Source: an uncultured Panacagrimonas sp.
GTDB lineage: Bacteria; Pseudomonadota; Gammaproteobacteria; Nevskiales; Nevskiaceae
Assembly: GCA_946481265.1 (NCBI GenBank)
Contig: CAMLNE010000191.1
Span: 1 to 8,194, forward strand
DNA length: 8,194 bases
Direction: 5' to 3'
The position numbers were made by a program, and so were the translations under genes. Below are positions 1 to 5,891 of this stretch, piece by piece; position 1 is the stretch's first letter; every line of letters starts with the position of its first letter. The notes under the pieces were generated by a model. That model saw only the letters and a list, made by a program, of their open reading frames with translations, made no database searches and was not told the DNA's origin.

Positions 1-371
1 ACACCACGCCGCTGGTCGACGTGATGCTGGTGCTGCTGATCATCTTCCTGATCACCATCCCGGTGGTCACCACCAGCGTGCCGGTGAAGCTGCCGGCCGA
101 GGAGAACCAGCCGCTGCAGACCCGGCCCGAGAACATCGTCATCGCCGTGGATGTCGAAGGCCGGCTGTTCTGGAACAACATCCCGCTGGCCGACGAGGAT
201 GCGTTGCGCACCCGGCTGCAGGAGGTGGCGCGCCAGGTGCCGCAGCCCGAGGTACATATCCGCGGCGACCAGGAAACGCGTTACGAGAACGTCGGCAGGG
301 TGGTCGAGGCCTGCCAGCGCGCCGCGATCCTGAAGGTCGGTTTCATCACCGAGCCGCCGCCACGGGGATGA
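1..371 (+). CDS. exbD: ExbD-family biopolymer transporter, first copy (5' end missing)
   Basis: This is the C-terminal 122 residues of an ExbD protein; reading begins at base 3 and the start lies outside the window. ExbD is an inner-membrane protein that, with ExbB, forms the proton-driven motor energising TonB for outer-membrane receptor uptake of iron complexes and other ligands. The visible part opens with TTPLVDVMLVLLIIFLIT, the family's TM helix with the essential Asp (bases 18-20). A periplasmic domain follows, containing VHIRGDQETRYENVGRVVEACQ and then a short end at PPPRG. The GTG at 21 is inside the TM helix and is not a start. A second exbD follows after about 106 bases, so this is probably exbD1 of a tonB-exbB-exbD1-exbD2 locus. 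The upstream genes are not visible, so a TolR or other ExbD-like role cannot be fully excluded. Confidence 0.93.
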   Translation, partial: TTPLVDVMLVLLIIFLITIPVVTTSVPVKLPAEENQPLQTRPENIVIAVDVEGRLFWNNIPLADEDALRTRLQEVARQVPQPEVHIRGDQETRYENVGRVVEACQRAAILKVGFITEPPPRG

Positions 372-423
372 CGAATCTGTAGTTTGCGAATGGCGGATTG
401 CCGCTGCCGCATCCCCGCGCCGT

Positions 424-462
424 TTTCTGTTTCTGTTTCTGTTTCCCGATTTCCCGATTTCC
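424..462 (+). repeat. Two adjoining short tandem repeats, T-rich
   Basis: Between the two exbD genes lie three perfect tandem copies of TTTCTG (424-441). They are followed directly by two copies of TTTCCCGA (442-457) and a partial third, TTTCC (458-462). The tract is strongly pyrimidine-biased on the + strand and stands out from the GC-rich surroundings. It ends 6 bases before the ribosome binding site of the second exbD. It may sit in the mRNA between two operon genes. Any effect on expression is inference. Confidence 0.8.
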
Positions 463-468
463 GTGCAC

Positions 469-472
469 GGAG
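469..472 (+). promoter_or_regulatory. Ribosome binding site of the second exbD
   Basis: GGAG lies 5 bases upstream of the ATG at 478. This spacing supports the ATG at 478 over the in-frame GTG at 463, which lies upstream of this motif. Confidence 0.6.
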
Positions 473-477
473 TTCCC

Positions 478-900
478 ATGGGCATGAACCCAGTCGGCGG
501 TAACGGCGGCGACGACCCGCAGGAGATGGTGGACATCAACACCACGCCGCTGATCGACGTGATGCTGGTGCTGCTGATCATGCTGATCATCACCATCCCC
601 GTGCAGACGCACGCGGTGAAGCTCGACCTTCCGGTGAACCAGGAGAACCTCGATCCGCCGGTGCCGCCGCCGGTGGTGAACATCGAGGTCGACTTCGACG
701 GCACCGTATACTGGGACAGCCAGATCGTGGCCGATCGTGGCGAACTGGCGGCACGCTTCCAGCAGTCCGCGCTGATCGCCCCGCAACCCGAATTCCACAT
801 CCGGCCGAACCGCCTGGTCGCCTACCGGCACGTCGCCGGCGTGATGTCCACGGCGCAGAAGCTGGGCATCACCAACATCGGACTGGTCAGCGGTGGCTGA
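478..900 (+). CDS. exbD2: ExbD-family biopolymer transporter, second copy
   Basis: This complete 140-residue ExbD is a normal length for the family. A short cytoplasmic N-terminus precedes the TM helix around residues 23-42, which carries the motif NTTPLIDVMLVLL with the essential proton-pathway Asp at residue 27. The periplasmic domain follows, containing EFHIRPNRLVAYRHVAGVM. The start at 478 has a GGAG at good spacing; an ATG two codons later is an alternative. The protein should work with ExbB and TonB at the inner membrane. Its TM block is nearly identical at DNA level to the preceding exbD, while the periplasmic parts differ clearly, so the copies are diverged paralogues rather than a fresh duplication. 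Two exbD genes in a row are known in Xanthomonas TonB loci, where exbD2 has a separate role from exbD1 in plant interaction. The symbol is by that analogy. Confidence 0.93.
   Translation: MGMNPVGGNGGDDPQEMVDINTTPLIDVMLVLLIMLIITIPVQTHAVKLDLPVNQENLDPPVPPPVVNIEVDFDGTVYWDSQIVADRGELAARFQQSALIAPQPEFHIRPNRLVAYRHVAGVMSTAQKLGITNIGLVSGG
539..581 (+). repeat. 43-bp direct repeat shared by the two exbD genes
   Basis: Bases 539-581 match bases 1-43 at 42 of 43 positions; the only mismatch is 15 against 553. Both copies encode the TTPL-hydrophobic-D-VMLVLLI segment. The copies lie 538 bases apart in direct orientation, so recombination between them would yield a single hybrid exbD. Confidence 0.9.
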
Positions 901-903
901 GCC

Positions 904-2199
904 ATGCAGGCACCGATGAGCCAGGCCCGTTGCCCCGACGAAGTGCGGGAACCGCGTCGACCGTCCGGCAAGAAGTCTTTCGGGTACGCCACCTTCGTCG
1001 CAATCATCGGTCTGGTCGCCGCGCTGGTGGCACTGCCCGTGCCGGCGCAGCAGGACAGCCTGCGGCCGCAGGTCGGCGAGCCGCTGCAGCGGGCGCAGAC
1101 GCAGCTGCAGGCCGGCAAGTACGGGCAGGCGCTCGAGTCGGTCGAGGCGGCCGCGGCGATCGCCGGGCTGAGCCCCTACGAGCGCTTCATCGTCGAGCGG
1201 ATGCGCGGCAGTGCACTGGCCGGGGCCGGCGACGCGGCCGGGTCGGCCGCCGCCTTCGAGAAGGTGCTCGCCGCCAAGCGGCTACCCCCCGAGGAGGAGT
1301 TGCGCATCATCGAGGCGGTGGCCGGTGGCTATCTGCGTGCGAAGAACTACGCCAAGGCGATCGAGTGGGTCGAGGCCTACCGCGCGGCGGGCGGCCGCCA
1401 GCCACAGACCCTGGCGTGGTTGCCGCAGGCGCATTACTTCTCCGGCGATTACGGCAAGGCGGCCCAGGAAGCGGGCGCGTTGATCGCCGCAAGGGAGAAG
1501 GCCGGCGACGTGCCGCCCGAGGACGAACTCAGGTTGCTGCTCGGCAGCCAGGCCCGTATCGAGGACAGCGCCGGCTACGCGCGGACCCTGGAAAAGATGG
1601 TGCGCTACCACCCGTCGAAGGAGCACTGGAACCAGGCCATCCGCCGCGCCGCGGCGCGCGCGGGGTTCTCGCGCCATCTCGAGCTCGACATGTACCGCCT
1701 GCTGCGCGCGACCGACAACCTGGACAGCGCGGACGACTACATGCAGGCGGCCCAGCTCGCCAGCCTGGCCAGGCTGCACGGCGAGGCGCGGTCGATCATC
1801 CAGGAAGGCTACGCGCGCAAGCGGCTGGGCGAGGGCACGCCGGCCCAGATCGAACGCCATGGCCGGCTGCGCTCGCTGGTCGAGCGCCAGTACGCGGAGG
1901 ATCGCGCGAGCATTGCCGGCTCGGACGCCGAGGCGGCTGCCGCCGGCGGCGATGCGCTGCTCCGGACCGGCCTGGCCCACGTGACCTACGGCGATACCGA
2001 CAAGGGCCTGCCGATGATGGAGTCGGGCCTGCGCAAGGGAGGACTGAAGCGGCCCGAGCAGGCGCGCCTGCACCTGGCCTACGCCAATTACCTGGCCGGG
2101 CGGAAGGACAAGGCACGACAAGTGCTGGCGGACGTCGGTGGCAGCGACGGTGCCGCCGACCTGGCCCGTCTCTGGCTGATCCTCCTCGGCCGGCGGTAG
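904..2199 (+). CDS. Secreted tetratricopeptide-repeat protein of the ExbD/TonB locus
   Basis: This 431-residue protein is probably periplasmic. A basic N-terminus (RRPSGKK) leads into a hydrophobic stretch at about residues 29-44 and a likely signal-peptidase site after VPA at residue 48. The remainder is alpha-helical, with TPR-like pairs such as AQTQLQAGKYGQALESVEAA, GGYLRAKNYAKAIEWV and AQAHYFSGDYGKAAQEA-type units. Further C-terminal are the conserved-looking segments ADDYMQAAQLA, TGLAHVTYGDTDKGLPMMESGLRKGGLKRPEQARLHLAYA and a terminal DLARLWLIL. From memory, proteins of this type occur downstream of exbD genes in many proteobacteria, and TPR proteins are part of TonB2-type operons in Vibrio. 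The molecular task is unknown to me; TPRs suggest a protein-binding scaffold near the TonB complex. The gene starts 3 bases after the exbD2 stop, indicating one operon. The start is uncertain: ATG 904 and ATG 919 both lack a strong Shine-Dalgarno. Confidence 0.85.
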   Translation: MQAPMSQARCPDEVREPRRPSGKKSFGYATFVAIIGLVAALVALPVPAQQDSLRPQVGEPLQRAQTQLQAGKYGQALESVEAAAAIAGLSPYERFIVERMRGSALAGAGDAAGSAAAFEKVLAAKRLPPEEELRIIEAVAGGYLRAKNYAKAIEWVEAYRAAGGRQPQTLAWLPQAHYFSGDYGKAAQEAGALIAAREKAGDVPPEDELRLLLGSQARIEDSAGYARTLEKMVRYHPSKEHWNQAIRRAAARAGFSRHLELDMYRLLRATDNLDSADDYMQAAQLASLARLHGEARSIIQEGYARKRLGEGTPAQIERHGRLRSLVERQYAEDRASIAGSDAEAAAAGGDALLRTGLAHVTYGDTDKGLPMMESGLRKGGLKRPEQARLHLAYANYLAGRKDKARQVLADVGGSDGAADLARLWLILLGRR

Positions 2200-2200
2200 G

Positions 2201-2229
2201 CGGACGGGCGCCGTTCGCGGCGTCGTCCG
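2201..2229 (+). terminator. Strong GC hairpin after the TPR gene (possible transcript 3' end)
   Basis: Bases 2201-2207 (CGGACGG) pair with 2223-2229 (TCGTCCG, one G-T), and 2209-2212 (CGCC) pair with 2219-2222 (GGCG). One G is bulged and the loop has 6 bases, giving 11 pairs. It begins one base after the TPR stop codon. No T run follows, so it is not a classical intrinsic terminator. It may stabilise a 3' end or work with another termination mode. Confidence 0.4.
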
Positions 2230-2290
2230 GGCAGGTCGGTGTCGATGGCGTGACATACTCGCGACGCTGCGGTTTTCTCCCCAGTCCGTC

Positions 2291-4159
2291 ATGACCGAAC
2301 CGAAAAAATCCCTGATCCGCCGCGTCTTCGACTTCCTCTGGGGCTCGGTCATCACGCTCTACCGCGCGATGATGATTCTCAGCGTGGTGATCTTCGTGGG
2401 ACTGTTGTGGACGGTGTTCCGCGGTGGCCCGACGCCGACCGTGGAGGACAACGTCGCCCTGGTGATCTGGCCCTCCGGTGCGGTCGTGGACCAGCTCGAC
2501 AGCGAACGCGCCTTCGTCGAGCGCCTGATGCGCGAGCCGCCCTCGCAGACGCGCCTGCGCGATCTGATCGAGGCGCTGGAGGCCGCCGCCAACGACCCGC
2601 GAATCACCACCGCGGTGCTCAAGCTGGATACGCTGACCAGCGCCGGCATGGCGCAGATCGACGAGCTGGTCGCCGCCATGCGCACGTTCCAGGCGGCGGG
2701 CAAGACCATCCACGCCTACGGTCCCTACTACGACCAGACCAGCTACCTGGCGGCGGCCGCGGCCGACGACGTCTCGGTCGATCCGAACGGCGCGGTGCTG
2801 ATCGAAGGCTTCAGCGTCTACCAGAACTACTTCAAGGACGCCCTCGACAAGCTCGGGGTGACAATGAACGTGTTCCGCGTCGGCGAGTTCAAGGCGGCGG
2901 TCGAACCCTTCATCCGCAACGACATGTCCGAGGAGGCCCGGCGCGCCAACGCCGAGTGGCTCGGCGATCTCTGGCGCGACTACGGCCAGCAGGTGGCGCA
3001 GAGCCGCAAGCTGGACGCGGGTGCGGCCGCGCAGTACGTGGCGGGTTTCCGCACCGGCATCGAGAAGCATCGCGGTGACGGAGCCGCCTATGCCAAGGAA
3101 GCGGGCCTGGTCACCCACATCGAGTCGCTGCAGGATTTCCGCAAGCGCATGGGCGCGACCGTCGGCATCGACGAGGACCATGGCAGCTTCCGGCAGGTTC
3201 ATTTCAGCGAATACCTGCGTGCGGTGAATCACGCCGCCAGGAGCAAGCCGAAGGTCGAGGCCGGAGCCAGCCGGGTCGCGCTGGTGGTGGTGCAGGGCGA
3301 GATCGTCGACGGCGTGGGCGAGATCGGCCAGGCCGGCGGCGACACCATCTCCGAGTTGCTGGCGGAGGCGCGCCGCGATGCCGACGTGGCGGCCGTGGTG
3401 CTGCGCATCGATTCCCCCGGTGGCAGTGCCTGGGCCTCGGAGCTGATCCGTCGCGAGGTGCAGGCGCTCAAGGCCGAGGGCAAGCCGGTGGTCGCATCGA
3501 TGGGCACCGTGGCGGCCAGCGGTGGCTACTGGGTGGCGATGGACGCCGACCAGATCTGGGCGAACGAATCCACCATCACCGGCTCGATCGGCATCTTCGG
3601 GCTGATCCCCACCATCGACCAGCCGCTGGCGAAGCTCGGCGTGCACACCGACGGCATCGGCACCACGCCGCTGGCGGGCTCGTTCCGCATCGATCGGCCG
3701 CTGTCCGACGATGTCGCCGCGATCTTCCAGTCCGAGGTCGAGAAGGGGTATCGCGATTTCGTGGAGGGCGTCGCCGCCGGCCGCAAGCTCGACGTGGCCA
3801 AGGTGGAGTCGATCGCGCAGGGGCGCGTGTGGAGCGGTGCCGACGCCAGGGAATTTGGCCTGATCGATTCGTTCGGTGGCCTCGAGCAGGCCGCGCAGGC
3901 GGCGGCCAGCCTGGCCGGGTTGCAGGAAGGCGCCTGGACGCTGGAGGAGATCGCGCCCATGCCGGCATTTCCGGGCGGCCTGATCGGCCGTCTGTTCGGC
4001 GTGCTCGCCGGCAGCATCGGCACGGTGTCGATCGCCGACCACCCGCTGCTGCAGGCGCTGGATCGCAGCGACGCGGCGCGCTGGCTCAAGCGCTTCAACG
4101 ATCCGCGCGGCGTCTACGCGCACTGCATGTGCACGCCTGCCGCCGTCCGGACGCGCTGA
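2291..4159 (+). CDS. sppA: Signal peptide peptidase SppA (protease IV type, long form)
   Basis: This 622-residue inner-membrane serine protease cuts signal peptides left in the membrane after signal peptidase cleavage. The basic N-terminus (PKKSLIRR) is followed by one TM helix at about residues 26-43. The protein is the double-domain E. coli-like form. The N-terminal domain carries the catalytic general base Lys201 in VGEFKAAVEPFIRNDMS. The C-terminal domain carries nucleophile Ser410 in MGTVAASGGYW, preceded by RIDSPGGSAWASE and followed by the TGSIGIFG motif. These match the E. coli Lys209/Ser409 dyad in position and context. The C-terminal tail ends in GVYAHCMC plus ten residues. The start is fixed by the usual MTEPKKSLIRR-like N-terminus, but no Shine-Dalgarno is seen; the leader is pyrimidine-rich. 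The murI start follows without any spacer, so the two are probably co-transcribed. Confidence 0.96.
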   Translation: MTEPKKSLIRRVFDFLWGSVITLYRAMMILSVVIFVGLLWTVFRGGPTPTVEDNVALVIWPSGAVVDQLDSERAFVERLMREPPSQTRLRDLIEALEAAANDPRITTAVLKLDTLTSAGMAQIDELVAAMRTFQAAGKTIHAYGPYYDQTSYLAAAAADDVSVDPNGAVLIEGFSVYQNYFKDALDKLGVTMNVFRVGEFKAAVEPFIRNDMSEEARRANAEWLGDLWRDYGQQVAQSRKLDAGAAAQYVAGFRTGIEKHRGDGAAYAKEAGLVTHIESLQDFRKRMGATVGIDEDHGSFRQVHFSEYLRAVNHAARSKPKVEAGASRVALVVVQGEIVDGVGEIGQAGGDTISELLAEARRDADVAAVVLRIDSPGGSAWASELIRREVQALKAEGKPVVASMGTVAASGGYWVAMDADQIWANESTITGSIGIFGLIPTIDQPLAKLGVHTDGIGTTPLAGSFRIDRPLSDDVAAIFQSEVEKGYRDFVEGVAAGRKLDVAKVESIAQGRVWSGADAREFGLIDSFGGLEQAAQAAASLAGLQEGAWTLEEIAPMPAFPGGLIGRLFGVLAGSIGTVSIADHPLLQALDRSDAARWLKRFNDPRGVYAHCMCTPAAVRTR

Positions 4160-4960
4160 GTGTCGGCTGCGCCGGTCGGCGTCTTCGATTCAGGGGTCGG
4201 TGGGCTGTCGGTCCTGCGCGAGTTGCGGCGCCTGCTGCCCGCCGAAGACTTCATCTACTACGCCGATAGCGCGCATTGCCCGTACGGCGGCAAGGCGCCG
4301 GCCGCGATCCAGGCGCGTGCCGTGGCGATCACCGAGGAACTGCTCGGCGCCGGCTGCAAGCAGATCGTGGTGGCCTGCAACACCGCCACCATCGCGGCGG
4401 TGGAACACCTGCGCGCCAACTACCCCGTGCCCTTCGTCGGCATGGAACCGGCGGTCAAGCCCGCCTGCGCGCTGACCCGGACCGGCGTGGTCGGCGTGCT
4501 GGCCACCGGCGCGGCGCTCGGCGGCGAAAAATTCCACCGCCTCGTCGCCCAGCATGCCGAGCGCGTGCGGGTGATCACCCAGCCCTGTCCCGGGCTGGTC
4601 GAATGCGTCGAGGCCGGCGATCTCGACGGCCCCCTGGTCGGCGAACTGGTCGTCCGCTACGTGCAGCCGCTGGTGCGCGCACATGCCGACGTGATCGTGC
4701 TGGGCTGCACGCACTACCCCTTCCTGCGCCAGGCCATCCAGCTCGCCGCGGGTCCGCAGGTCAGCCTGGTCGATACCGGCGAGGCGGTGGCGCGCCAGGC
4801 GCGCCGCGTGCTCGAGCGCGAGGGCCTGCTGTGCGTTCAGGACGCCCCCGGCACGCTGCGCTGGCGCACCAGCGGCGATCCGCGGGCGCTGGCGCCGATC
4901 GTCGACCGGCTGCTCGCCGCCGAAGCGGTGGCGGGCCAGGGAAACCCGAAAGAGACGTAG
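4160..4960 (+). CDS. murI: Glutamate racemase
   Basis: MurI (266 residues, usual length) converts L-glutamate to D-glutamate in the cytoplasm for peptidoglycan precursor synthesis. The N-terminus VGVFDSGVGGLSVLREL is diagnostic and places the conserved Asp at residue 10. The two catalytic cysteines are Cys73 in VACNTATIAAVE and Cys183 in VLGCTHYPFL, and GMEPAVKPA is also typical. The start is a GTG directly after the sppA stop (TGA then GTG, no gap). A weak CGGA about 10 bases upstream lies inside sppA, so translation is likely coupled to sppA. It ends with TAG at 4958-4960, followed at once by hairpin-forming sequence. Nothing in it looks truncated or foreign. Confidence 0.96.
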   Translation: MSAAPVGVFDSGVGGLSVLRELRRLLPAEDFIYYADSAHCPYGGKAPAAIQARAVAITEELLGAGCKQIVVACNTATIAAVEHLRANYPVPFVGMEPAVKPACALTRTGVVGVLATGAALGGEKFHRLVAQHAERVRVITQPCPGLVECVEAGDLDGPLVGELVVRYVQPLVRAHADVIVLGCTHYPFLRQAIQLAAGPQVSLVDTGEAVARQARRVLEREGLLCVQDAPGTLRWRTSGDPRALAPIVDRLLAAEAVAGQGNPKET

Positions 4961-4990
4961 CACGCGCAGGCCGCCTGCGTGAGAACGCAG
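4961..4990 (+). other. Two mutually exclusive hairpins after murI
   Basis: Bases 4963-4970 (CGCGCAGG) pair with 4974-4981 (CCTGCGTG) over a 3-base loop, with one G-T pair. Alternatively, 4975-4980 (CTGCGT) pairs perfectly with 4985-4990 (ACGCAG) around a GAGA loop, a GNRA tetraloop. The middle strand is shared, so only one hairpin can form at a time. No T run follows either. This could be a 3'-end structure of the sppA-murI transcript; a switch role is speculation. Confidence 0.45.
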
Positions 4991-5259
4991 TGGGCTGTGG
5001 CGCAGCGGGCCGGACGCCGCCGGTCCCGCGTCTATCCGGTATCCGGCGTCTACACCGGCGCCCACGCCGCCCGCCGTGACCCGCGTCGCCGCACCCGCTT
5101 GCCGAGCCAGGAAACCCGCACAGCCTGCGCACGACGCCGGTGCGGCGTGCCGGGAAACCGACGTCGGCACGCGCAGTTTTCCGCGTCAAAGGCCCGGCGG
5201 CGCAGCGGGAAGGGCTCCGCCTGCAGGGGTTGCGGCGATCTCGCGGTGGCCATGCCGGG

Positions 5260-5275
5260 TGGCACATGGGTTGCA
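5260..5275 (+). promoter_or_regulatory. Sigma-54 (RpoN) promoter of the fliL operon
   Basis: TGGCAC (5260-5265), five bases, then TTGCA (5271-5275) is an exact match to the core sigma-54 consensus. The -24 GG is at 5261-5262 and the -12 GC at 5273-5274 with the required spacing. Transcription would start near 5286, giving a leader of about 26 bases before the fliL ATG at 5312. Sigma-54 with an enhancer-binding protein (FleQ/FlrA class) is the known control of such flagellar operons in Pseudomonas, Vibrio and Xanthomonas. The regulator itself is not in this window. Confidence 0.9.
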
Positions 5276-5311
5276 CCCTTGCCGACAAGCCTCCCTCCGG
5301 AAATCCGAAGC

Positions 5312-5827
5312 ATGTCCAGCGCCGCCTCAACCGTCCCGTCCTCCGCGCCCGCTGCCAAGGGCGGACGCTTCGGCATCGGCATGTTGCTGGGTGTCGCCCT
5401 GCTCGCGGTGGCCGGCGCCGGCGGTACGGCCTACTTCGTCCTCGGCAAGGTCCGGTCCGCGGATGCGCAGGCGGCGTTGAAGCAGGAGAGCGCGCCCCAT
5501 CCCGGCGCGCCGGCCGCCTATCTGGCCCTGGAACCGGCCTTCGTGGTCAACCTGGAATCGAGCGGGGAGCAGCGCTACCTGCAGGTCGACGTGCAGCTGA
5601 TGGCGCGCGACGTCATGGCGCTGGACGCCGCCGGCCAGCACCTGCCGCTGATCCGCAATAGCCTGCTGATGCTGCTCGGCCAGCAGAATCCCGACGACCT
5701 GTCCACGCGCGCCGGCAAGGAAGCCTTGCAGAAGACCGCGCTGGCCGAGGTGCGCAAGGTGCTGCAGGCGGAGACCGGCAAGCCGGTGGTCGAGGCCCTG
5801 TACTTCACCAGCTTCGTGATGCAGTGA
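5312..5827 (+). CDS. fliL: Flagellar basal body-associated protein FliL
   Basis: FliL (171 residues) is a single-pass inner-membrane protein around the MotAB stator that supports torque and motor function. A small Ser/Ala-rich cytoplasmic N-terminus (about 19 residues) precedes a TM helix at about residues 20-44. A periplasmic domain follows, with YLALEPAFVVNLE, RYLQVDVQLMARD, LIRNSLLMLLGQQ and the typical ending VVEALYFTSFVMQ. The ATG at 5312 is chosen because it gives the normal FliL length and lies about 26 bases downstream of the predicted sigma-54 transcription start. Upstream in-frame starts would be outside that transcript. The RBS is weak (CGGAAA or CGAAG region just upstream). It is the first gene of a flagellar operon. 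In many relatives fliK stands before it, whereas here it is murI. Confidence 0.94.
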   Translation: MSSAASTVPSSAPAAKGGRFGIGMLLGVALLAVAGAGGTAYFVLGKVRSADAQAALKQESAPHPGAPAAYLALEPAFVVNLESSGEQRYLQVDVQLMARDVMALDAAGQHLPLIRNSLLMLLGQQNPDDLSTRAGKEALQKTALAEVRKVLQAETGKPVVEALYFTSFVMQ

Positions 5828-5840
5828 GCCGCCGGACCCC

Positions 5841-5891
5841 ATGAGCGCCGCGCCGTCCTTCTCCGCCTCTTCGAACACGCCAGACGCATGA
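5841..5891 (+). other. 16-codon mini-ORF overlapping the fliM start
   Basis: An ATG at 5841 opens a 16-residue frame rich in Ser, Ala and Pro (MSAAPSFSASSNTPDA). Its TGA at 5889-5891 overlaps the fliM ATG as ATGA. fliM has no clear Shine-Dalgarno of its own, so this small frame could deliver ribosomes to fliM by termination-reinitiation. No strong RBS precedes the mini-ORF either (GCCGGA region only). It may be chance. Confidence 0.3.

Larger units (their letters stand above)
4961..5311 (+). other. Non-coding interval between murI and fliL
   Basis: About 350 bases hold no supportable gene. An open frame in phase with fliL runs through it from 4979, but its translation is arginine-rich, lacks family features and would start upstream of the fliL promoter. 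The interval contains the two hairpins after murI, a tandem TATCCGG pair (5033-5046), and two copies of GCGTCTA 18 bases apart (5028-5034 and 5046-5052). It also has a small ACGCC/GGCGT hairpin at 5134-5148 and GGAAACCCG-like motifs at 5110-5118 and 5152-5160. It ends with the sigma-54 promoter. The upstream part is the expected place for activator binding sites. Confidence 0.7.

Noticed and set aside
391..426. Possible intrinsic terminator (GCGGAT/ATCC-CCGC followed by TTTT) between the exbD genes
   Set aside because: The stem is short, bulged and has a large loop, and the T run is only four bases before a C. A terminator inside this tight locus is unlikely.
463..477. GTG start five codons upstream for the second exbD
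   Set aside because: The GGAG at 469-472 lies downstream of this GTG and is correctly spaced for the ATG at 478.
2251..2259. CATACT as a possible sigma-70 -10 element before sppA
   Set aside because: The match is partial and no recognisable -35 element lies about 17 bases upstream.
930..2294. A 454-codon + strand frame overlapping the TPR gene
   Set aside because: Its translation is Arg/Gly/Ala-rich low-complexity sequence. The frame of the 904-2199 gene has a signal peptide and TPR-like repeats and follows exbD2 tightly.
1796..4123. A 775-codon open frame on the - strand opposite the end of the TPR gene and sppA
   Set aside because: It is opposite a clear sppA. Its His/Arg/Ala/Asp-rich translation is typical of antisense frames in GC-rich codon-biased DNA, and it has no recognisable domain.
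4979..5311. In-frame N-terminal extension of fliL by 111 codons
   Set aside because: It is arginine-rich without domain features, begins upstream of the sigma-54 promoter and would make FliL far longer than the family.
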